Below, piece after piece: positions 34,993 to 43,421 of a stretch of 64,000 nt of DNA; the first letter of the stretch is position 1, and each line of letters begins with the position of its first letter. The stretch lies in contig QFQS01000006.1 in assembly GCA_003243455.1 (NCBI GenBank), positions 62,001-126,000 of the forward strand. The letters are read 5' to 3'. Origin of the DNA: Cereibacter sphaeroides (lineage in GTDB: Bacteria; Pseudomonadota; Alphaproteobacteria; Rhodobacterales; Rhodobacteraceae). The notes under the pieces are model-generated. The model was not told the DNA's origin, did not search any database, and saw only the letters and a list, made by a program, of their open reading frames with translations. The position numbers and the translations under genes were made by a program.

Positions 34993-37389
34993 ATGCCGCA
35001 AGCAAAGGCCAATGCCGAAGCTTCGCGGATTTTTGCCGCCTACCGCGCCCTGCCCGGCGTGCCGGACGAGCTGGTAGACGCGAACGGCACGATGCGCCCG
35101 ATCTGGGGGCCGCTGGTCGCCTATCTGGACGGGCTCAGCCCGGATCAGATCGCCCGCAACATTGCCCGTGGCGAACAATATCTGCGTGACGCGGGCGTGT
35201 TCTTTCGTAACTACGCCTCGGGCCAGGCCGAGCGGGACTGGCCCTTCAGCCCCTTGCCGGTTCTTCTCCCCGAAGCCGAATGGCGTGTCATCGCCGAAGG
35301 GCTGATCGAGCGGGCCGATCTGCTGGAATATGTGGCAGCCGACCTTTACGGGCAGAACCGGCTGGTGGCCGAGGGGCACCTGCCCGCAGCCCTGATCGCA
35401 GAAAACCCCGAGTGGCTGCGCCCCCTTGTCGGGATTGCCCCGCGTTCGGGGCATTTCCTGCACTTTCTGGCGTTTGAGATCGGGCGCGGTCCCGACGGGC
35501 GCTGGTGGGTCTTGGGCGACCGGACACAGGCACCATCGGGCGCCGGTTTCGCCCTTGAAAACCGGGTGGCGGCGGGTCGCGTTTTTTCCGAGATTTACAA
35601 CGATCTCAACGTATTCCGCCTTGCAGCGTTCTTTCGCGCCTTCCGAGACGGGTTGAACGGTTTGCGAGGCGATGCTTCGATCCGCTCGGGTGGCAAAGTC
35701 GGCATCCTGACACCGGGGCCGATGACCGACACCTATTACGAACACGCCTATATCGCGCGCTATCTGGGCCTCAGCCTTCTGGAAGGCGGCGACCTGACCG
35801 TCGAGGATGATGCGGTCAAGGTGCGCACCGTTCAGGGGCCAGTTCCCATCGACGTGCTGTGGCGCAGGCTGGACGCGCAATGGGCCGACCCGATGGAGCT
35901 GGAAGCATCCAGCCGGATCGGCACGCCGGGTCTGCTGGCGGCGGTGCGGGCGGGGAATGTAACGCTGGTCAATGCACTTGGCGTGGGCGTTCTGGAAAGC
36001 CAGGCGATGCTGGCCTTCCTTCCCGGCATCGCGGAACACCTGAACGGAACCCCGCTGAAGCTGCCCAATATTGCAACATGGTGGTGCGGCCAGCAGGCGG
36101 AACTGGACCATGTGCGCGCAAGGGCACAGGACATGGTCATTGGACCTGCGTTGGCTACCCGCCTGCCGTTCGAGACCGGCGGAACCCATGCGCTCGCCGG
36201 CCGGATGCGCGGTGACGGGCAAGACCTTGACAACTGGCTCGTGGAAAACGGGCCTGGCCTGGTCGGGCAGGAACTCGTAACGCTTTCGACCACGCCGGTC
36301 TGGCAGGACGGCGCGCTTGTGCCGCGCCCGATGACGATCCGGGTCTTTCTGGCCCGGACGCCCGATGGCTGGCAGGTCATGCCGGGCGGCTTCGCTCGCG
36401 TAGGTTCTTCCGCCGACGCCACGGCCATCTCTATGCAGCAGGGCGGATCGGCGGCGGATGTCTGGGTGGTCAGCGATGATCCGGTGCCGGACGAGACCAT
36501 GCTGGCGCAGCCGCTCCACGCCTTTGCCCGCGCGGAACCGGGTGCCCTGCCCAGCCGCGCCGCCGACAACCTTTACTGGCTGGGCCGCTATGTCGAGCGC
36601 ACCGAGGGCCTGCTGCGCCTGACCCGCGCCTATAACGCGCGTCTGGACGAAAGCGGCAGCTCTGCCCTGCGCGCAGCGATCAAGTCCGAGCTTGCAGGCT
36701 ATGGCCTCGATCCCGAACAGCCGCTGCCGCAAGGGCTGATCCGCACTCTTGGCCATGCAGTCGGCGCGGCCAGCCGTATCCGCGACCGCTTCTCGATCGA
36801 TGGCTGGGCGGCACTCGTCGATCTGGAAAAGACCATGTCGCGCATGACCGAGACAGTGACGGCGGGCGATGATGCAGCGATGGCGATGGGCGTGCTGCTG
36901 CGCAAGGTAGCTGGCTTCTCGGGACTTGTGCATGAGAATATGTATCGCGCGACAGGCTGGCGTTTCCTGACCATCGGAAGGTCGCTGGAACGGGCGGCAA
37001 CCATGGCCGACCTGCTCGCCACCTTCACCGATCCTGCCGCGCCGACAGGCAGCCTGGATCTGGCCATCGAGATCGGCGACAGCACGATGACCCACCGCCA
37101 GCGCTATGCGGTCGTGGCAAGCCACGAAAGCGTCGTCGACCTGCTGGCGCTGGACGCGCAGAACCCCCGCGCAATCCTGTTCCATCTGAACGAGATCAAG
37201 ACACAGGCCGAACACTTACGGCCGGGCGGGACCGATGCCCCGCTAAGCGCGTTCGAGCGCAGCCTTCTGGCGGTGCAGACGCGTGCAACGCTGTATTCGC
37301 TGCAAGATCTCGATGCGGCTGGCTTGCGCAGCCTGCGCGGCGATATCCTCGGGTTGTCGGTCGCGCTGACCGAGGCCTATCTCTTGTGA
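34993..37389 (+). CDS. Circularly permuted ATP-grasp protein with C-terminal alpha-E domain
   Basis: A 798-residue fusion. About residues 60-470 match the circularly permuted type 2 ATP-grasp (DUF404/407), with VFSEIYNDLNVF, GILTPGPMTDTYYEHAYIAR and LESQAMLAFLPGIAEHL-type segments and PNIATWWCG. About 490-795 form the alpha-E (DUF403) helical domain starting at LPSRAADNLYWLGRYVERTE. The ATP-grasp is predicted to form an amide or peptide bond; alpha-E is a helical partner of unknown role. It is tightly coupled to transglutaminase genes on both sides. Confidence 0.92.
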   Translation: MPQAKANAEASRIFAAYRALPGVPDELVDANGTMRPIWGPLVAYLDGLSPDQIARNIARGEQYLRDAGVFFRNYASGQAERDWPFSPLPVLLPEAEWRVIAEGLIERADLLEYVAADLYGQNRLVAEGHLPAALIAENPEWLRPLVGIAPRSGHFLHFLAFEIGRGPDGRWWVLGDRTQAPSGAGFALENRVAAGRVFSEIYNDLNVFRLAAFFRAFRDGLNGLRGDASIRSGGKVGILTPGPMTDTYYEHAYIARYLGLSLLEGGDLTVEDDAVKVRTVQGPVPIDVLWRRLDAQWADPMELEASSRIGTPGLLAAVRAGNVTLVNALGVGVLESQAMLAFLPGIAEHLNGTPLKLPNIATWWCGQQAELDHVRARAQDMVIGPALATRLPFETGGTHALAGRMRGDGQDLDNWLVENGPGLVGQELVTLSTTPVWQDGALVPRPMTIRVFLARTPDGWQVMPGGFARVGSSADATAISMQQGGSAADVWVVSDDPVPDETMLAQPLHAFARAEPGALPSRAADNLYWLGRYVERTEGLLRLTRAYNARLDESGSSALRAAIKSELAGYGLDPEQPLPQGLIRTLGHAVGAASRIRDRFSIDGWAALVDLEKTMSRMTETVTAGDDAAMAMGVLLRKVAGFSGLVHENMYRATGWRFLTIGRSLERAATMADLLATFTDPAAPTGSLDLAIEIGDSTMTHRQRYAVVASHESVVDLLALDAQNPRAILFHLNEIKTQAEHLRPGGTDAPLSAFERSLLAVQTRATLYSLQDLDAAGLRSLRGDILGLSVALTEAYLL

Positions 37390-37393
37390 TGCG

Positions 37394-38275
37394 ATGATCT
37401 ACGATATCGTCCTGAAACTGTCTTACAGCTATGCCAACCCTGCCATTGGCGGGCGGCATCTGGTGCGGATGATGCCTGCCGACCTGACGGGCGAGCAGCG
37501 GCTGATTGCCGGGCATCTGGACATCACTCCAGCACCGGCCGAGCGGACCGACCGCGTGGATTTCTTCGGCAACCGTGCCTCGGACGTGGCCTTTCGCGGG
37601 GCGATCAGCCGCATCCAGATGCGCCTCAAGGCCCGCGTGGATCGTTTCGCGCCGCTACCTCTGCCGGGGCCGTCCGATCTGCTGTCCGACCTGCCCGCCT
37701 CGATAGCGGCCAGCCATAGCCTTGCACCGGATTCGCCGGTGCATTTCCTGGCCTCGTCACCTCTGGTTCCTGCCGACAACCCAACCCTCGACTATGCGCG
37801 CGACGCGAGCGCTGGCTTCGCCACGGCGATCGACGCGGTGACGGCCGTGGGTGAGGCGCTGCACCGCGATTTCACCTATGACCCCGAGGCGACGGATGTG
37901 GACACCCCGCTGGCCGAGGCTTTCGCGGCCCGCCACGGCGTCTGTCAAGACTTCAGCCACATCATGATCGCCTGCCTGCGCGGGCTGGGCATTCCTGCGG
38001 GCTATGTCTCGGGCCTCTTGCGCACCACGCCTCCGCCCGGTCGGGCGCGGCTGGAAGGGGCCGATGCGATGCACGCCTGGGTGCGCGCCTGGTGCGGGCC
38101 GAACGCGGGCTGGTACGAATACGACCCGACCAACGCGATCCCCGCGGGAGAAAGCCATATCGTCATCGCGCGGGGGCGCGACTACTCCGATGTCTCGCCC
38201 ATCAAGGGCATCCTGCGGCTGACCGGCAAGCAGACCGGGCGGCACGCCGTGGACGTGATCCCGCTGCAAGGCTGA
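37394..38275 (+). CDS. Transglutaminase family protein (small, cysteine-peptidase-like)
   Basis: A 293-residue protein with the bacterial transglutaminase N-terminal beta domain (about 1-140) and the catalytic core: Cys in HGVCQDFSH, His in AMHAWVRAW, Asp in EYDPTNA. By family it may cleave or transfer amide bonds. It starts four bases after the ATP-grasp/alpha-E stop, completing the DUF2126, ATP-grasp, transglutaminase triad. An Anbu-type proteasome-like peptidase gene, often part of this neighbourhood, is not present in the window. Confidence 0.92.
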   Translation: MIYDIVLKLSYSYANPAIGGRHLVRMMPADLTGEQRLIAGHLDITPAPAERTDRVDFFGNRASDVAFRGAISRIQMRLKARVDRFAPLPLPGPSDLLSDLPASIAASHSLAPDSPVHFLASSPLVPADNPTLDYARDASAGFATAIDAVTAVGEALHRDFTYDPEATDVDTPLAEAFAARHGVCQDFSHIMIACLRGLGIPAGYVSGLLRTTPPPGRARLEGADAMHAWVRAWCGPNAGWYEYDPTNAIPAGESHIVIARGRDYSDVSPIKGILRLTGKQTGRHAVDVIPLQG

Positions 38276-38321
38276 CGCAAATCGCTGGACGAGCGAAGCG
38301 CGCCGTGATTGCGTGACTTCC

Positions 38322-38882
38322 ATGACCAGACGCGCCCTGCCCTATTGGATCACCGCCGCGATCATCCTGGCCGCCGCCGCCTGGCTTTTGTGGATCGGGC
38401 GCGAGCCGATCTGCAAGTGCGGCTACATCAAGCTGTGGCACGGCCAGACGATGAGTTCCGAGAACTCGCAACATATCTCCGACTGGTACACGCCCTCGCA
38501 CCTGCTGCATGGCATCCTGTTCTACGGTTTGCTCTGGCTGGTCGCACGCAGGCTGGCGGTGGGCTGGCGGCTGGTCATCGCCACACTGGTCGAAGTCGGC
38601 TGGGAGATACTGGAGAACTCGGACGCGATCATCGAGCGCTATCGCGCCGTGACCATTTCCCTCGACTACTATGGCGACTCGGTCGTGAACTCGGTCAGCG
38701 ACATGCTGTTCATGGTTCTGGGCTTTCAACTGGCGCGGGTTGTGCCCGTCTGGGCCAGCGTCGCCATCGTCATCGGTTTTGAGGCGCTGACGATCTGGCT
38801 GATCCGCGACGGGCTGGCGCTGAACATCCTGATGCTGCTGTGGCCGCTCGAGGCAGTGAAGACCTGGCAGGCCGGCGGCTGA
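38322..38882 (+). CDS. DUF2585 family membrane protein
   Basis: A 186-residue protein with about five hydrophobic segments, starting MTRRALPYW (a GTG nine bases upstream is an alternative). It has conserved-looking polar motifs (CKCGYIKLWHG, QHISDWYTPSHLLHG and EVGWEILENS) between membrane segments, in which several His, Trp and Glu could form an active or metal site. Function unknown. It follows the transglutaminase gene by 46 bp on the same strand and might be cotranscribed with it. Confidence 0.82.
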   Translation: MTRRALPYWITAAIILAAAAWLLWIGREPICKCGYIKLWHGQTMSSENSQHISDWYTPSHLLHGILFYGLLWLVARRLAVGWRLVIATLVEVGWEILENSDAIIERYRAVTISLDYYGDSVVNSVSDMLFMVLGFQLARVVPVWASVAIVIGFEALTIWLIRDGLALNILMLLWPLEAVKTWQAGG

Positions 38883-39029
38883 GCCTTTGCCATGGCTGCA
38901 CAATCCCGGTGACGCGGCAATGACGGCCCCGTCACTAAGCTTTGCGCATTGATCTGCCATACCTCGGGGCGTTCAAAGGTAAGTTTTTAACCAGCACATT
39001 TAACGACTGACCGGTTGACTGTGACGGCG

Positions 39030-39060
39030 ACGCCCTCCGGACCCTGACCCCGGAGGGCGT
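39030..39060 (+). terminator. Strong hairpin, rho-independent-like
   Basis: Perfect 11 bp stem ACGCCCTCCGG/CCGGAGGGCGT with a 9-base loop, followed by TTTGCCTTT. It lies 147 bp past the DUF2585 stop, in the 373 bp spacer 38883-39255, which has no gene I can support. It could end the DUF2585 transcript or a small RNA encoded at about 38940-39060. Confidence 0.65.
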
Positions 39061-39186
39061 TTGCCTTTCCCAAAGCAGACGCAGGATGCAGTGCAATCCT
39101 TGACGCCCTGCCCGGCGGCGCTGGACGCTTTGTCGGTCGCAAGCCGTCGCTATCGGTCCCGGCAACCGGAACCGACTGATGGCAAT

Positions 39187-39210
39187 TGAAATCACGCGCC
39201 GAATTTTCAT
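39187..39210. promoter_or_regulatory. Candidate operator TGAAAT-N11-TTTTCAT upstream of PuuB-like gene
   Basis: TGAAAT at 39187-39192 and TTTTCAT at 39204-39210 are separated by 11 bases, the same layout as the stronger dyad at 40582-40612. It lies 46 bp before the oxidase start codon. The XRE-cupin protein encoded at 43422-44048 is the obvious candidate ligand; inference only. Confidence 0.4.
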
Positions 39211-39255
39211 AAACTTCGCCATCGGAATCCATCTTTCACCTTCTCAGGATAAGCC

Positions 39256-40548
39256 ATGATCCAAGGCGAAACCCCTGTGCTGTCCAACTCTCTGTGGACA
39301 GCCACCGCCAATGCCACACAAAACTTTCCCCCACTCAGCGGGCGGATCGATGCGGAAGTAGCCATCGTCGGCGGTGGAGTTACGGGGCTGTCGGCCGCAC
39401 TGCATCTGGCGGAGCGGGGCGTTTCGGTCGTCCTGGTCGAAGCGCAGGAGCCCGGCTGGGGCGCATCGGGCCGCAATGGCGGGCAGCTCAATCCGGGTCT
39501 CAAGTACGATCCCGATGCGGTCCAGACGCATTTCGGGGCCGAGATGGCCGACCGGATGTTGCGCCTGTCCGGCGAAGCGCCGGATGAGGTGATGGCACTG
39601 ATCCGCCGCCTCGGCATCGACTGTGACGCGGTGCAGCCCGGCTGGATCCAGCCCGCGCATGATGCGACCTCGATGACGACGCTGACCGCTCGGGCCGAGC
39701 AGTGGCAGAACCGCGGTGTCGATATGCGCCTGCTCTCGGCCGGCGATGTGCATGCGATGATCGGCACCGATGTCTATGTCGGCGGGTTATTGGACCCGCG
39801 CGGGGCCAACCTGCATCCGCTGAATTACACGTTGGGTCTTGCAAGAGCCGCTGCATCGTCGGGCGTGCGGATATATGGCAAGAGTCCGGCGCAGTACATT
39901 GACCAAAATGGGGAAAATTATCTTCTGCGAACCGCCTCAGGCGAAGTCAATGCGCGGCGCATCCTGCTTTGCACTAACGGCTATACCGATGGCCTGGCCC
40001 CACCGCTCGCTCAGACGCTCGTTCCCGTGCGTTCTATCCAGGTTGCGACAGCGCCGCTTTCGGACAACATCCGGCGCAGCATCCTGCCGGGACTTCAGGC
40101 GGCATCCGATGGCCGCCGGGTGATGGTCTACTACAAGATGGATGGCGCAGGCCGACTGATCATCGGCGGACGCGGCGATTATAGCGACAGCACCACCGAA
40201 AAGCTGATGGAGAACCTGCGCCGCGTGGCGCGCCGCATGTTCCCGCAACTGGGCGAGACGCCCTTCGAATACGCCTGGGGCGGTTACGTCGCCATGACGG
40301 CCGACCACTACCCCCACCTGACCCCTCTTGGTCCCGGCCTCATGTCGGCCACCGGATACAACGGTCGGGGGTTGGCACTTGGCACGGTGATGGGCCGCGT
40401 TCTGGCCGACTGGGCGATGGGTAAACCAGAGACAGAGCTTGATTTCCCGGTAACGCCGCCCCGCCCCATTCCTTTCCACTTCCTGCGAAAACCGGCGGTC
40501 AGGGCGACGGTCGCCATGTTCCGTATCCGCGATGCACTTGGGATTTGA
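39256..40548 (+). CDS. FAD-dependent oxidoreductase, PuuB-like (gamma-glutamylputrescine oxidase family)
   Basis: A 430-residue DAO-family flavoenzyme. The FAD-binding motif VAIVGGGVTGLSAALHLAERG starts near residue 37, followed by GASGRNGGQLNPG, the typical PuuB/DadA second motif, and the C-terminal FAD motif SATGYNGRGLALG near residue 368. It likely oxidises a polyamine, a gamma-glutamyl-polyamine or a related amine. SD AGGAT precedes the ATG. The PotBCDA-like transporter genes directly downstream support a polyamine substrate. Confidence 0.85.
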   Translation: MIQGETPVLSNSLWTATANATQNFPPLSGRIDAEVAIVGGGVTGLSAALHLAERGVSVVLVEAQEPGWGASGRNGGQLNPGLKYDPDAVQTHFGAEMADRMLRLSGEAPDEVMALIRRLGIDCDAVQPGWIQPAHDATSMTTLTARAEQWQNRGVDMRLLSAGDVHAMIGTDVYVGGLLDPRGANLHPLNYTLGLARAAASSGVRIYGKSPAQYIDQNGENYLLRTASGEVNARRILLCTNGYTDGLAPPLAQTLVPVRSIQVATAPLSDNIRRSILPGLQAASDGRRVMVYYKMDGAGRLIIGGRGDYSDSTTEKLMENLRRVARRMFPQLGETPFEYAWGGYVAMTADHYPHLTPLGPGLMSATGYNGRGLALGTVMGRVLADWAMGKPETELDFPVTPPRPIPFHFLRKPAVRATVAMFRIRDALGI

Positions 40549-40566
40549 CAGGATGTGAAAGATTGC

Positions 40567-40612
40567 ATCCCGTATGCGGGATATATGAAATTTCTCTTTG
40601 TGATTTCATATA
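40567..40612. promoter_or_regulatory. Two adjacent dyads upstream of the polyamine-type permease gene
   Basis: ATCCCG-TATG-CGGGAT (40567-40582) is followed at once by a perfect 10 bp dyad TATATGAAAT-N11-ATTTCATATA (40582-40612). The AT-rich dyad contains TGAAAT/ATTTCA half sites also seen upstream of the oxidase gene. TATAGT at 40609-40614 could be a -10 element, placing the dyad over a promoter. Confidence 0.6.
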
Positions 40613-40652
40613 GTGGTGAAAAGCTTACTTGATCATCATTGCGGCGAGTCGG

Positions 40653-41522
40653 ATGCAGATAAGGCAGGGGATATCGGACGGCATTGGGTTTCGGGTCGCG
40701 ATGTCCCTGCCCGGGGCGGTGGTGACCTTCGGTCTGGTCATATTTGCCCTGCTCATGGTTCTGATCCTTGCCTTCCGCATCAATGATGGCGGGCTAATCC
40801 TCGGGCCGATGTCGCTTGCCAACTTCGCAGGCATTCTGACCGACCCGCTTTATGCGATGGTGATGCTGCGCTCGCTGGCCATCGCGGGGCTGGTGACGCT
40901 GGCGACGGTCGCGACGGCCTATCCGGTGGCGGTCTATCTGGCGTTCCACGCCGGGCGCAGGCGGGGACTGATCCTGTTCCTGGTTACCCTGCCGTTCTGG
41001 ACCAGCTACCTGCTGCGCGTCTTCGCCTGGAAAGTCGTGCTGGCCTATAACGGCGTCCTGAACTCGGCGATGCTCTCGACCGGCCTGTGGTCGGAACCCT
41101 CAACGGCTTTCCTGAACAATCCGACGGCAGTTGTCATCACGCTGGCCCACGCCTACGCGCCCTTTGCGATCCTGCCGATCTTCGTCGCGCTGCAAACCAT
41201 CCCGCGCTCGCTGATCGAGGCCGCATCCGACCTTGGCGCGACGCGAGCGCAGATTTTTGGCCGCATCATCCTGCCGCTGTCCATGCCGGGTGTCCTTGGC
41301 GGCGCACTTGTCGTCTTTGTGCCGACACTTGGCGACTACGTCACCCCGTCGCTGGTCGGCGGGCCGTCCAGCACCATGATCGGCAACCTGATCCAGGCGC
41401 AGTTCGGCAAGGCCAACGACTGGCCCTTTGGTGCCGCGCTGGCGGTGGCGACCATGCTGGTGATCCTGATCGCAGTCATGCTGGTGCGGCAGGCCGACCG
41501 CAAATGGGGCAGCCGGACATGA
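40653..41522 (+). CDS. Polyamine-type ABC transporter permease (PotB-like)
   Basis: A 289-residue permease starting at ATG 40653; a TTG at 40629 would add eight residues. It has six hydrophobic segments and the EAA loop LIEAASDLGATRAQIFGRIILPLS near residue 190, which closely resembles PotB/PotH proteins. It overlaps the PotC-like gene by four bases (ATGA). Confidence 0.9.
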   Translation: MQIRQGISDGIGFRVAMSLPGAVVTFGLVIFALLMVLILAFRINDGGLILGPMSLANFAGILTDPLYAMVMLRSLAIAGLVTLATVATAYPVAVYLAFHAGRRRGLILFLVTLPFWTSYLLRVFAWKVVLAYNGVLNSAMLSTGLWSEPSTAFLNNPTAVVITLAHAYAPFAILPIFVALQTIPRSLIEAASDLGATRAQIFGRIILPLSMPGVLGGALVVFVPTLGDYVTPSLVGGPSSTMIGNLIQAQFGKANDWPFGAALAVATMLVILIAVMLVRQADRKWGSRT

Positions 41523-42295
41523 CCCGCAGCCGCGCCCTGCCCGCCTACGTCGGGCTGTATATCCTGTTCCTATACTTGCCGGTTGCCCTGATCCCTTTGT
41601 TTTCCTTCAATGATTCAGTTCAGGCGGCCTTCCCGCTGAAAGGCGGCACGCTGGAATGGTATCGCACCCTTCTGGCGACACCGGCGATCACCACGGCACT
41701 GATGAACAGCATCGTCATCGCGCTGACTGCCGCCACCATTGCCACGCTCTGCGCCACGACAATCGCCTATCTCGATGTCTTCCCCCGCCCACGCACGTCT
41801 CGGCTGATCTCTGGCCTCGCGCGGCTGCCCATCCTGATCCCCGGCGTCATCGTCGGCATCTCGCTGCTGATCCTTGTGAATCTAGCAGGCCTTGGTCCCT
41901 CGCGCCCCGCCATCGTGATGGGCCATGTCCTGATATGCCTGCCCGCCGCCGTGACCGTGCTGCGCGCCCGCTTTGCGGCCATTCCGAAAAGCATTGCCGA
42001 GGTCGCATCCGACCTTGGCGCATCCGATTTCACCGTCTTCCGCCGCGCCATACTGCCGCTGGCCTGGTCGGCGGTCGGATCGGCCTTCACCCTGTCGTTC
42101 CTGACCTCTTTCGATGAGTTCATCGTGGCCTTTTTCCTGGCCGGCACTGACCAGACCCTGCCGCTTTACATCTGGAGCCAGCTTCGTTTCCCGAAATCCC
42201 TGCCCGTCGTCATGGCGCTGGGGACGCTGATCCTTCTGACCTCGGTCATCCTTGCCGCCATCGCCGAAATCCTGCGCCGACAAACCCGCTTCTAG
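41519..42295 (+). CDS. Polyamine-type ABC transporter permease (PotC-like)
   Basis: A 258-residue permease starting MTRSRALPAYVGLYILFLYLP, with about six membrane segments and the EAA loop SIAEVASDLGASDFTVFRRAILPLA near residue 160. SFNDS and SFDEFIVAFFLAG are PotC/PotI-like. It overlaps the PotB-like gene by four bases and lies 32 bp before the binding-protein gene. Confidence 0.92.
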   Translation: MTRSRALPAYVGLYILFLYLPVALIPLFSFNDSVQAAFPLKGGTLEWYRTLLATPAITTALMNSIVIALTAATIATLCATTIAYLDVFPRPRTSRLISGLARLPILIPGVIVGISLLILVNLAGLGPSRPAIVMGHVLICLPAAVTVLRARFAAIPKSIAEVASDLGASDFTVFRRAILPLAWSAVGSAFTLSFLTSFDEFIVAFFLAGTDQTLPLYIWSQLRFPKSLPVVMALGTLILLTSVILAAIAEILRRQTRF

Positions 42296-42327
42296 AACAA
42301 CAAGAACCAACACCGGAGGACTGCCAA

Positions 42328-43365
42328 ATGACCAGACACCTGACACTCGCCCTTCTGATGGCCAGCACCGCCGCACCGGCGCTTGCCGAAGGTCCGCTCA
42401 ACTACTTCACATGGTCGGGCTACGAGTTGCCCGAGTTCAACCAAAGCTACATCGCCGCCCACCCGGATTCGCTGGAGGTGTCGATGTTCGGCGATGACGA
42501 CGACGCCTTTACCAAGGTCAAGGCGGGCTTCCGCCCCGATGTGGCACATCCCTGCTACGACAAGATTTCACGCTGGAACGCCGAGGGATTGCTGCAACCC
42601 ATCGACACCTCGCGCATCGCCAACTGGGAAAAGGTATTCCCGGCCTTCCGCAACCTGCCCGACATCCAGGCGGGCGATGGCAAGGTCTGGATGGTGCCGT
42701 GGGACTGGGGCAATACCTCGGTCCTCTACCGCACCGATCTGATCGAGAACCCCGAGCCAAGCTGGAACCTGCTGTGGAACCCGGAATATGCGGGCCGGAT
42801 GGCGACGATCGACGCCGTACATGATACGCCCTTGGTTGCAGCCATCCTTGCGGGTGTGAACCCCTTCGACATGACGCCCGAGGAAATGGAGAAAGTCGCC
42901 GACAAGCTGCGCGAACAGCGCCCGTTGCTGACGACCTACACCACCGACATGACCTCGGTCGAACAGTCGCTTGCATCGGGAGAGTTGGTGGCAGCGATGA
43001 CCTGGAACGCCTCTGCCGTTGCGCTCAAGGCGCAAGGCGTGCCGGTCGAATTCATGAACCCGAAAGAAGGGATGCTGACCTGGACCTGCGGCTATGTCCT
43101 GCTGAAAGACGCCAAGAACGTCGATCTTGCCTATGACTTCATCAACAGCCGGCTGGAGGCTGCTTCGGGCAAGTACCTGATCGAGGCTTACGGCTATGGC
43201 GCTTCGACCACCTCGGCCTTCGAGGAGGTTCCACAGGCGAAGCTTGATGAGCTGAAGCTGCCAGCGAACCCGGAAGAGATGTTGCAAACCACCATCTTCA
43301 CCGGCCCGATGAAGCAGAACGCTGAACTGGCCAAGATGTTCGAAAAGGTCAAGGCGGGCGGCTGA
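42328..43365 (+). CDS. Polyamine-type extracellular solute-binding protein (PotD/PotF-like)
   Basis: A 345-residue periplasmic protein with a signal peptide (MTRHLTLALLMAS to ALA, cleavage before EGPLNYFTWSGYE). The mature N-terminus LNYFTWSGYELPEF matches PotD/PotF proteins. Aromatic and acidic residues that would clamp a polyamine are plausible (DDDDAFTK, VPWDWGNTS). SD GGAGGA precedes the ATG. Ligand assignment rests on family and on the oxidase neighbour. Confidence 0.9.
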   Translation: MTRHLTLALLMASTAAPALAEGPLNYFTWSGYELPEFNQSYIAAHPDSLEVSMFGDDDDAFTKVKAGFRPDVAHPCYDKISRWNAEGLLQPIDTSRIANWEKVFPAFRNLPDIQAGDGKVWMVPWDWGNTSVLYRTDLIENPEPSWNLLWNPEYAGRMATIDAVHDTPLVAAILAGVNPFDMTPEEMEKVADKLREQRPLLTTYTTDMTSVEQSLASGELVAAMTWNASAVALKAQGVPVEFMNPKEGMLTWTCGYVLLKDAKNVDLAYDFINSRLEAASGKYLIEAYGYGASTTSAFEEVPQAKLDELKLPANPEEMLQTTIFTGPMKQNAELAKMFEKVKAGG

Positions 43366-43374
43366 AAAACCTAC

Positions 43375-43400
43375 GGCGCCGCAGGTTTTCCTGCGGCGCC
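43375..43400 (+). terminator. Hairpin between binding-protein and regulator genes
   Basis: Perfect 11 bp stem GGCGCCGCAGG/CCTGCGGCGCC with a TTTT loop, followed by TGTTTGATT, nine bases after the binding-protein stop and 21 bases before the regulator start. It could act as a partial terminator or as a 3' stabiliser that raises binding-protein mRNA over distal genes. Confidence 0.6.
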
Positions 43401-43421
43401 TGTTTGATTATGAAGGTGAAC

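Noticed and set aside
43404..43421. Upstream TTG/ATG starts of the XRE-cupin regulator
   Set aside because: They follow directly on the hairpin without a ribosome-binding site, whereas ATG 43422 has GAAGGTG.
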